A stretch of DNA of 6,624 nucleotides. It comes from Acidobacteriaceae bacterium (lineage in GTDB: Bacteria > Acidobacteriota > Terriglobia > Terriglobales > Acidobacteriaceae). Shown here in pieces: positions 1 to 5,595 of this stretch. The translations under genes were made by a program, and so were the position numbers. The stretch is taken from contig JASHVU010000660.1 of assembly GCA_030044455.1 (NCBI GenBank), positions 1 through 6,624 of the forward strand, written 5' to 3'. The notes below the pieces were generated by a model. It was not told where the DNA came from and searched no databases. It worked only from the letters and a program-made list of their open reading frames with translations. Within the stretch, counting starts at the first letter, position 1. Each line of letters begins with the position of its first letter.

Positions 1-33
1 CATGGTGGCAGAACTGCACGGGTGCAGGACGCT

Positions 34-171
34 TCAGAAGATGATGTGGTACTTGCATCTCGCGCAGGAGCGCACGCTTCGGCGATAGACTGTCTGGTCA
101 CGTTCAGCGAACGGAACGGACATCAGAGCGCTGCGCGAAGGGGAACCAAACAAACGAAAACGGTAAGGCAT
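34..171 (-). pseudogene. Possible remnant of IS200/IS605-type transposase N-terminus
   Basis: This is a 45-codon minus-strand frame from an ATG at 171 to a TGA at 34. Its last residues read YRRSVRSCARCKYHIIF. IS200/IS605 TnpA (Y1 transposase) proteins often begin with a Tyr-Arg-Arg-Ser-like stretch and then a Lys-Tyr-His-Ile/Leu-Val/Ile-Phe/Trp strand, so the resemblance is to the first beta strand of that domain. The frame stops right after this strand, and no catalytic HUH motif or tyrosine is present in the window. If real it is a decayed fragment. It has no evident ribosome binding site. The plus strand is also open from the left edge to a stop at 172-174, so chance similarity is a real alternative. 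Confidence 0.2.
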
Positions 172-192
172 TAAGAGAAGTAGTTATACAGC

Positions 193-284
193 GGAGAGGT
201 GGCAGAGCCCGGTTGAATGCACCTGACTCGAAATCAGACATAGTCGCAAGGCTATCGGGGGTTCAAATCCCTCCCTCTCCGCCA
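193..284 (+). tRNA. tRNA-Ser (anticodon CGA), CCA encoded
   Basis: This is a class II tRNA that decodes UCG. The acceptor stem GGAGAGG (193-199) pairs fully with CCTCTCC (274-280), followed by discriminator G281 and genomic CCA at 282-284. The D stem is GCA/TGC (202-204 with 218-220). The anticodon arm has loop CTCGAAA at 227-233 with anticodon CGA at 229-231; the outermost stem position (C222-A238) is mismatched. The long variable arm, ATAGTC/GGCTAT closed by a GCAA tetraloop, is typical of serine tRNA, as is the G discriminator. The T stem 257-261/269-273 encloses TTCAAAT. No clear sigma-70 promoter is visible just upstream. The nearest AT-rich stretch (183-190) is too close to the mature 5' end to act as a -10 box. 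Confidence 0.97.
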
Positions 285-326
285 GCAATCTTGCTAACCC
301 GTGCAGGCACCTTTGCCCCAGGCAAA
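284..326 (+). other. Cluster of three short inverted repeats behind the tRNA
   Basis: Three small palindromes follow directly on the mature tRNA 3' end: AGCAA-TC-TTGCT (284-295), GTGC-AG-GCAC (301-310) and TTTGCC-CCA-GGCAAA (312-326). The last can form a six-base-pair hairpin with a three-base loop and is followed only by TTCC, not a T-run. They could assist 3' processing or termination of the tRNA transcript, but the loops are very short and no canonical intrinsic terminator is present. Confidence 0.3.
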
Positions 327-339
327 TTCCAAGAGAACG

Positions 340-564
340 ATGGATTCTGCCTTGATGCACGTCGAATGGCCTGAACAGTTACGCATGGTGAAGGGCCTGC
401 CGATGGGCGAGACGGAGAAGAAGCGTACAACCAGAACACCAGTCTTTGCAAAGCTTCTCAGTAAACGATCCGAACTCCAGTGGCGAGCCGGGGGCCACCC
501 GAAGTACATCATGAGGCGAATCGCGAGAAGGAAACGCGCCGAAGAGATTCATGCCAGGCCATGA
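340..564 (+). CDS. Small basic hypothetical protein (doubtful ORF)
   Basis: This is a 74-codon open frame from ATG 340; a GTG at 301 would extend it to 87 residues. The product is strongly basic towards the C-terminus, with a run KYIMRRIARRKRAEEIHARP, and contains no signal peptide, membrane segment or domain that I recognise. A weak purine stretch (AAGAGA, 331-336) precedes the ATG. The 3' end overlaps the convergent propeller gene by 16 bases (549-564), which is possible but uncommon. Codon choice is not distinctive, and minus-strand frames are also open across the same stretch. If it is not a gene, positions 327-548 hold nothing else that I can identify. Confidence 0.28.
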   Translation: MDSALMHVEWPEQLRMVKGLPMGETEKKRTTRTPVFAKLLSKRSELQWRAGGHPKYIMRRIARRKRAEEIHARP

Positions 565-2477
565 ATGTCTCCGCCAGCACGCGGTTCTTGACGCGTGGTG
601 CTGAACGCTTCAGCCTTCAGAATCTTGCCGCCTTCCTCGATCACGTACAGTCGATTCACTTCAAGGTTTGTCAATGTGTCCATGGTCCCGGAGGGCCAGC
701 GGATTTCGACCAGGTCGACCTTTCTGGCGTCGCCGAGACCGAAGTGAATGCGCAGATCGCCGGCCGAGAAGTATCCGTTTGAAGAGCGAACCTCGTCGAT
801 TTGCGTGAGGGGAGATCCCGCCTTGGCGGCGAGCACGGGCGTGCCGGTCTCAGCCACCACCTTCAGCCGCGCACCAATGCCGCTGCGGTTCGACCTGGTT
901 CCCACGGTGCGAATCTTGATCCACGTGCGGTTCAGCGTGGAGTCGCAGCGCAGCAGTTGCGGAAAGGCGTTGACGCAGTTCACCACCGCATCGAGATCGC
1001 CGTCATTGTCGTAATCACCCACGGCGAAGCCGCGCGCCTTGGCGGGCGCAGTAATACCGCTGCCGCCGATGAGGCTCACATCCTCGAATTGGCCATTGCG
1101 CAGATTGCGATAAAGGTACTTTGGCTCGGCATAGGGCGCGTCTACCTCGGTTCCATCCACTTCAGGGTAGACGTGACCGTTGGCCACCAGAATATCGAGC
1201 CAGCCATCGTTATCGATGTCGATAAAGCTCACACCCCACCCCAGTAGCCGCGTGTTCATTCCCAAGCCGGCCTGGTAAGTGCGATCGTCGAAGGAACCCT
1301 CGCCCAGGTTCAGAAAGAGAGAGTCGGTGTCGCCGGCGAAATTTGTCTTCACAATGTCGAGAAGGCCGTCGCGGTTGTAGTCGCCGGCTGATACACCCAT
1401 GCCCGCCTGCGGCTTGCCATCGGGGGAGTAAGCCACGCCTGCTTCAACAGCCTGATCTTTGAATGTGCCATCCTTTTGATTCACGTAATAGGTGGAAGCG
1501 GTGGAATCGTTGGCTACGTATATATTGGGCCAGCCGCTGTTGTCGAAATCAGCTGCGACGACACCCAGGGCATAGGTGCCGAGAGCCGTACCCATGCCGC
1601 TTTTTTCGCTCACATCGGTAAACGTGCCGTTTCCGTTGTTGTGGTAGAGCAGGTTTTTGCCGCCCTCCAGGCCCGGCGGCCCGCAGGCAACTTGAATGCC
1701 TTTGTAGGTGCAATTGGCATCCTCCGGTAAAGGCGCGGTTTTCAGATCAAGGTCGATGTAATTGCCCACGAAAAGGTCAAGATGCCCGTCGCGATCATAG
1801 TCGAGAAACGTGCAACCGGAATTCCACCGCAGCCGGTCTTGGAACAGCCCGGCCTCTTTGGTCACATCGGTGAAGGTGCCGTTGCCGTTGTTTCGGAAGA
1901 GCGCGTTTTGGCCGTAGTAGCTCACAAACAGATCGTTCCAGCCGTCGTTGTTGTAATCGCCCACGCAGCATGCCTGACCCCAGCCGGAGCGCGCCAATCC
2001 AGCCTTCGAAGTCACATCGGTAAAAGTGCCGTCGCGATTGTTCTTGAACAGGTGACATACAGGCTCATGGCCTTTAGGAAAGCCTTCCAGCCTCCAACCG
2101 TTGACAAGAAAAATGTCTAACCAGTCGTCCTGGTCGTAATCGAAGAATGCGGCGCCGCAGCCGGTAGTCTCGAGCAGATACTTATTGCGGTGCTCGCCGC
2201 CAAATAGGGTTTCCGCGTTAAGGCCAGCTTCCTTGGCTACGTCGACAAACTGAACGCTCAGTGGCGTGCCGGTGACCGGCGATGGCGCCGCCTTGGGCGC
2301 GGGCCGGGCCGGCGCCGAATACACTTCGCGCGCCGCGCCCGCAGGCTTTTGTGGCGGCGCGGACTGCCCTCCATTCAAGCTAAACGCGGGACGTGCCAAT
2401 CGGAGAACCTCTTCCAACGGCAAAACCAGTGCGGTCCGGGAGAGCGAATTCAAAAAGCGGCGGCGGGTAAACGGCAA
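549..2477 (-). CDS. CRTAC1-family exported beta-propeller protein (FG-GAP/VCBS repeats, ASPIC/UnbV domain)
   Basis: This is a 642-residue protein. The N-terminus has TRRRFLN at residues 4-10, close to the twin-arginine consensus, then a Pro/Ala-rich linker at about 39-72. Seven Ca-binding-like loops of the form DxDxDGxxD follow, starting at residues 113, 174, 226, 310, 366, 420 and 488, interleaved with NNGNGTFTDVT strands. This is the pattern of a seven-bladed FG-GAP/VCBS propeller. The C-x(8)-CGPPGL segment (C256, C265) is typical of bacterial CRTAC1 homologues. Residues about 517-615 are the ASPIC/UnbV domain, with SGIGARLKV, EVRSSNGYFSAGDLRIHFGLG and VEIRWPSG. The start is a TTG, chosen because AAGGAG lies seven bases upstream. 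The gene is last in a three-gene unit, 12 nt after the TPR gene. The family is thought to mediate extracellular or envelope binding; no ligand or enzymatic site can be inferred here. Confidence 0.95.
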   Translation of the reverse strand: MPFTRRRFLNSLSRTALVLPLEEVLRLARPAFSLNGGQSAPPQKPAGAAREVYSAPARPAPKAAPSPVTGTPLSVQFVDVAKEAGLNAETLFGGEHRNKYLLETTGCGAAFFDYDQDDWLDIFLVNGWRLEGFPKGHEPVCHLFKNNRDGTFTDVTSKAGLARSGWGQACCVGDYNNDGWNDLFVSYYGQNALFRNNGNGTFTDVTKEAGLFQDRLRWNSGCTFLDYDRDGHLDLFVGNYIDLDLKTAPLPEDANCTYKGIQVACGPPGLEGGKNLLYHNNGNGTFTDVSEKSGMGTALGTYALGVVAADFDNSGWPNIYVANDSTASTYYVNQKDGTFKDQAVEAGVAYSPDGKPQAGMGVSAGDYNRDGLLDIVKTNFAGDTDSLFLNLGEGSFDDRTYQAGLGMNTRLLGWGVSFIDIDNDGWLDILVANGHVYPEVDGTEVDAPYAEPKYLYRNLRNGQFEDVSLIGGSGITAPAKARGFAVGDYDNDGDLDAVVNCVNAFPQLLRCDSTLNRTWIKIRTVGTRSNRSGIGARLKVVAETGTPVLAAKAGSPLTQIDEVRSSNGYFSAGDLRIHFGLGDARKVDLVEIRWPSGTMDTLTNLEVNRLYVIEEGGKILKAEAFSTTRQEPRAGGDIHGLA

Positions 2478-2484
2478 AACAAAT

Positions 2485-2490
2485 CTCCTT
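2485..2490 (-). promoter_or_regulatory. Ribosome binding site AAGGAG deciding a TTG start
   Basis: On the minus strand, AAGGAG (2490 to 2485) starts on the last base of the preceding TGA stop (2492-2490). It lies seven bases before TTG at 2477-2475. No ATG or GTG lies at a suitable distance, so this site fixes the non-AUG start of the propeller gene and keeps the twin-arginine motif at the extreme N-terminus. The overlap with the stop codon suggests translational coupling. Confidence 0.8.
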
Positions 2491-4349
2491 CATTGGGCGG
2501 AAGCCAGACTCTTTGCCTTGGCGCGCTCGGCGGCTGCGTCCTCCACGCGTCCCTGGCGTTCATAGGCAATGGCCAGTTGAAGGTGCGGCTCGGCAAAGGT
2601 CGGATCGGCGGTAATCGACTCCTGGTAACGCGCGATGGCGTCGGCAATCTGGCCGCGCAGCATCAACTGGTTTCCGGCATTGAGAGCAAAGTCTGCCCGT
2701 TGCCGGTTCACGGCCGCGCGGCTCAGGTCAGCAGCCTGGCGACGGAATTCGGCGGTCTGGCTGCGCAGTTCTTTCATCTGGCTGCGCAACTGGTCGGCTT
2801 TTTGCTGATCACCGGCCGCGTCCGCGGCATTGGCCTGTTGCTCCAACGTTGCCGCCTGTTCGGCCAGAACACTCGCCAGTGTGACTCGCGGGCCGGGTTG
2901 GGCCGGAAGCAGCGAAATGGCCTTCTTGAGCGCCTCCGCGGCTTCGTCGAGCCGGGAATCCTGTTTCAGCGTGCTCCCCAAAATGGCCCAGGCATCGCCG
3001 TTGTCGGGTCGCAGCGCAACGGCTTTTTTGAATTCCACAACCGCCTGGTCCAATTTGCCGGTCTGCATATACAGGATGCCAAGTGTGTATGGGGGATCCT
3101 GCAAGCTTGGGTCCAATTGCCCGGCGCGAGTCAGCTCCGCAATTGCATCGTCAAAGCGATCCCTGAATTTTAAGGCTACGCCAAGGTCGTAATGGAGCTC
3201 GGCGTCGTTGGGGTTCAATGCCAGCGCTTTTTCGAAGTCCCCAATCGCATCGTCGAATGAGGAAAGCTGGATGTGGGCCACGCCAAGGTTTTTGTAGGCA
3301 GCCGCGTTGTTCGCATCCTGGGCCAGTGCGCGCTCAAGCACCTGGAGCGCATCCTTGGCGTTGCCGGTGAGCGTCAGCGCGAGTCCGAGGTTATCGAGCG
3401 CGGTCAGATTGTGTGGGTCGCACGCAACGGCCTGCTGAAACCAGGGGATTGCCTCCTGTTGCCGGCCCAGCCGTTGCAGCGCCATGGCCAGCTCCAACTG
3501 CACGCCGGGCAGGGACGCATCAATCTTCACTGCGTTAGCGAACTCCTGTGCGGCATCGTCGTCGTTGCCCATCGCGGCCAGCGTGCGCCCATATTCAAGC
3601 AAAGCCTCGCCGTTGGACGGAGCAATCCGGACTGCGCTTTCGAGTTCTCCGCGCGATCCAACGAGATCGCGCTGATGGCGCAGGAGAATGCCCAGGTGAA
3701 TGCGCGCATGTACGTAGCTGCCATCGAGATTGATCGACTCCTCAAACTTGCTTCGCGCCTGATCCCACTCGCCCAACTGCGCATACAGCGAGCCGACGTC
3801 GTCATCGAGATCCGCGCGGGGCCCGGTGAGCGTTTCTGCCGCGGTAAGCTGTTGAATGGCCTGATCGGGTTGGCCGGCGGCGACCAATGCGCGGGCGAAT
3901 GCTTCATAAAAAGCGGCATTGACAGGCTGCTGTGCAGGCTCCTTCGATCGCTGAAGCGCTGCGGCAAAATGAGGAATCGCGATCGCCGCCTGACCTGCCT
4001 GCGCCAGAGCGAGCGCAAGATTGCTTTCGATCGCGGCATCGCCGGGCTTGAGTTTTTCGGCAGTCTCGAACTCTTTTACCGCCTCAACCGGCTGGCCCAG
4101 CTCGACCAGCACCGTGCCCAGCGCTTGGTGCCCCTCGGGAATCTGCGGTGCAAGCCGCGCCGCTTTGGCAAACTCGGTCCGCGCCAGCTCCAGGTTGCCC
4201 GCCTGCTGTGCCGCAAATCCAGCGTGGAACGCCGCATCGGCTTCCTTGATGGCTTGCGCATCTTGTTTTGCCTGCGCTGCAAGCCGCAGAGGCACAATCA
4301 ACGCGGCGCAAAGCGTGACTCTGAAAACCATCGTGCAGGCCGAACGCAT
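2490..4349 (-). CDS. Exported tetratricopeptide-repeat protein (619 aa, long TPR array with coiled-coil insert)
   Basis: The N-terminus, VFRVTLCAALIVPLRLAAQA, is a Sec-type signal peptide, with cleavage likely near residues 25-27. From about residue 38 to 482 there are roughly thirteen consecutive 34-residue TPR units, for example NAAAYKNLGVAHIQLSSFDD and the ALxLxPNDAE-type turns. Residues about 493-548 break the pattern with a Gln/Ala/Glu/Arg-rich helix that looks like a coiled coil. Two more TPR units then close the protein (about 549-616). TPR arrays bind peptides or proteins, so a periplasmic scaffold is the likely role; the partner is unknown. The gene starts four bases after the stop of the upstream TPR gene. 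ATG 4349 has AGGA only two bases upstream. An in-frame TTG at 4364, preceded by AGGAG, is a credible alternative that would add five residues. A much longer open frame continues upstream but only shadows the neighbouring gene. Confidence 0.93.
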   Translation of the reverse strand: MRSACTMVFRVTLCAALIVPLRLAAQAKQDAQAIKEADAAFHAGFAAQQAGNLELARTEFAKAARLAPQIPEGHQALGTVLVELGQPVEAVKEFETAEKLKPGDAAIESNLALALAQAGQAAIAIPHFAAALQRSKEPAQQPVNAAFYEAFARALVAAGQPDQAIQQLTAAETLTGPRADLDDDVGSLYAQLGEWDQARSKFEESINLDGSYVHARIHLGILLRHQRDLVGSRGELESAVRIAPSNGEALLEYGRTLAAMGNDDDAAQEFANAVKIDASLPGVQLELAMALQRLGRQQEAIPWFQQAVACDPHNLTALDNLGLALTLTGNAKDALQVLERALAQDANNAAAYKNLGVAHIQLSSFDDAIGDFEKALALNPNDAELHYDLGVALKFRDRFDDAIAELTRAGQLDPSLQDPPYTLGILYMQTGKLDQAVVEFKKAVALRPDNGDAWAILGSTLKQDSRLDEAAEALKKAISLLPAQPGPRVTLASVLAEQAATLEQQANAADAAGDQQKADQLRSQMKELRSQTAEFRRQAADLSRAAVNRQRADFALNAGNQLMLRGQIADAIARYQESITADPTFAEPHLQLAIAYERQGRVEDAAAERAKAKSLASAQ

Positions 4350-4353
4350 CGTC

Positions 4354-5409
4354 CTATTTCTCAATTCTCTCCTGGGCAGCGCTGTGGGCCCCGTCGTTCT
4401 GCAGATCCACCACCATCTTGAATTGTCGATTGGCCTCATCCAGCTGCCCCGTCGCCTTATAAGCCTGGCCCAGCAGATTGTGGGTGATGTAATTGGCAGG
4501 GTCCATCTGCACGGCGCGCACCAGGTAGTGCAGCGCCTGGATGGGCTGCTTGAGCTTGAGAAAGGTCTCACCCAGCAGAATATACGGCCCGGTAGAGTTC
4601 GGCTCCAGCAGCACGGCGCGGTCCAGCGACTGCTGTGCGTCAGTGAGCTGTCCGTTGCGAAGATAGGCATCGCCGAGCCGGTCATACAGAGTCGCGTCGA
4701 GCGGATTGATGGTGCGCTCGGCCTCCAACTGGTGAATGGCTTCGGGGATATCGCCCTTGGCCAGAGAGGCTTCGCCCAACAACTCGTGTGCCAGCGGCAA
4801 TCGCGGATTGAGCTCAAGCGCCTTTGCCGCCTCCACTTCGGCCTGGTCGCGGATTTCGCGGCGCAAGAACATGCGGCCGGCCAGGAGATAAGCCTCCGCC
4901 GAGTCAGGGGAAAATCCATACTGCGCGGCAAACGAGTGTCGTGAGTCGTCGTAACGCTGCACGTCAGCATAGCAGAGCGCCAATACGTAGTCCGGATCCA
5001 CATTGGCCGGCTCCACTGCGGCGTGAGCTTTCTCGAGGTACGGGATTGCCTCCGCCGGGCGTCCCACGCGGAACAGGCTCACCCCGTGCATCTCGATCGA
5101 CTCTCGATCGTCGGGGTCCTGCGACTCAGCTTTCGTGAAGGCCGCGATGGCTTCGGGAAAATGCTCACTCTGATACAAAATGATGCCGCGCAAACGCTCG
5201 ACGCCAGCCGGTTCCGGCGATTGGGCTGCTAAAAGATTCAATTGCGCCAGAGCCTTTTCCAACCGGCCCCGGGCGGCAAGCTCTTGCGCCGACGCAAACG
5301 ATGGCGCCGTGGCTTCTGCGCTCGTCTGCCCTCCGTTTTGCTGCGCCTCGCCGGACGGAGCAAACGTAAGTATGGTAAATAAAATTACAGCGATCGCTCG
5401 GGGCAGCAT
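4354..5409 (-). CDS. Exported tetratricopeptide-repeat protein (351 aa)
   Basis: The first 22 residues (MLPRAIAVILFTILTFAPSGEA) form a Sec signal peptide, with probable cleavage after Ala22 before QQNGG. No lipobox cysteine is present, so the mature protein should be soluble in the periplasm or secreted. After a short low-complexity linker, residues about 37-340 hold around nine TPR-like helical pairs. The clearest are 205-238 (PLAHELLGEASLAKGDIPEA), 239-272 and 307-340 (NYITHNLLGQAYKATGQLDE). The first repeats are degenerate. The start is ATG 5409, with AGG eight bases upstream and GGAG further back. It is the first gene of the three-gene unit, and its TAG stop lies four bases before the next ATG. 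TPR content points to protein-protein scaffolding, with the downstream TPR and propeller proteins as natural candidate partners. Confidence 0.94.
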   Translation of the reverse strand: MLPRAIAVILFTILTFAPSGEAQQNGGQTSAEATAPSFASAQELAARGRLEKALAQLNLLAAQSPEPAGVERLRGIILYQSEHFPEAIAAFTKAESQDPDDRESIEMHGVSLFRVGRPAEAIPYLEKAHAAVEPANVDPDYVLALCYADVQRYDDSRHSFAAQYGFSPDSAEAYLLAGRMFLRREIRDQAEVEAAKALELNPRLPLAHELLGEASLAKGDIPEAIHQLEAERTINPLDATLYDRLGDAYLRNGQLTDAQQSLDRAVLLEPNSTGPYILLGETFLKLKQPIQALHYLVRAVQMDPANYITHNLLGQAYKATGQLDEANRQFKMVVDLQNDGAHSAAQERIEK

Positions 5410-5546
5410 GGTGCGGACCTGATCTCCAGTTTAAAACCGATTCCATTCACTCCGCTTGCGATGAGGCATTCGCAGCGTCGCAGATCCGAGCACACGGCGT
5501 CTCGCCGGAGTCCACTGCTACAGCATGGCAACCGCGCCTAAATGAA
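5410..5546 (-). other. Intergenic leader upstream of the three-gene unit
   Basis: These 137 bases separate the hairpin behind the receptor gene from the first TPR gene and should contain the promoter of the unit if it has its own. I see no good sigma-70 pair: TTGCCA at 5531-5526 has no matching -10 box at the normal distance. Two small palindromes lie inside, CGGCG-TCT-CGCCG (5495-5507) and TGCT-AC-AGCA (5516-5525). Either could be an operator half-site or simple RNA structure. Confidence 0.3.
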
Positions 5547-5547
5547 G

Positions 5548-5569
5548 GAGGGGAGCCGAAGCTCCCCTC
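5548..5569 (-). terminator. Hairpin terminator with cUUCGg loop
   Basis: On the minus strand, GAGGGGAGC and GCTCCCCTC form a perfect nine-base-pair stem around a TTCG loop. The loop is closed by C-G, which is the exceptionally stable cUUCGg tetraloop. It begins 27 bases after the stop of the receptor gene. The 3' flank, CTTCATTTAG, is only moderately U-rich, so termination may be partial and some read-through into the TPR operon is possible. On the plus strand it would read as a CGAA loop with no gene upstream of it. Confidence 0.75.
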
Positions 5570-5595
5570 TCGGTTGAATGCCGCCGGACCGCCGG

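Noticed and set aside
263..512. Two minus-strand open frames between the tRNA and the propeller gene
   Set aside because: One runs into the tRNA and the other lacks a ribosome binding site. Neither translation resembles a protein family.
1606..2052. Repeated DNA stretches such as cacatcggtaaacgtgccgt at about 1613, 1864 and 2014
   Set aside because: These are the coding sequence of the repeated NGTFTDV blade strands of the propeller, not a separate DNA repeat or CRISPR array.
2349..3173. Plus-strand open frame (274 codons) spanning the TPR/propeller junction
   Set aside because: It crosses two well-supported minus-strand genes and their ribosome binding site, and the translation shows no domain.
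3273..4421. Long plus-strand open frame (382 codons) opposite the second TPR gene
   Set aside because: It is antisense to a clear TPR array. The product is a low-information Leu/Arg/Gln-rich sequence with no domain, as expected from the complement of Ala/Leu/Glu-rich repeats at high GC.
4021..4944. Plus-strand open frame (307 codons) opposite the two TPR genes
   Set aside because: It is antisense to both genes and their junction, has no recognisable domain or ribosome binding site, and reflects the skewed codon use of the real genes.
4350..5003. A 218-codon in-frame upstream extension of the second TPR gene, giving an 837-residue open frame
   Set aside because: The extension is Trp/Arg/Ser/Cys-rich with no domain. 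It lies in another frame of the first TPR gene, whose own product has a clean signal peptide and TPR repeats. The true N-terminal signal peptide begins at or just before 4349.
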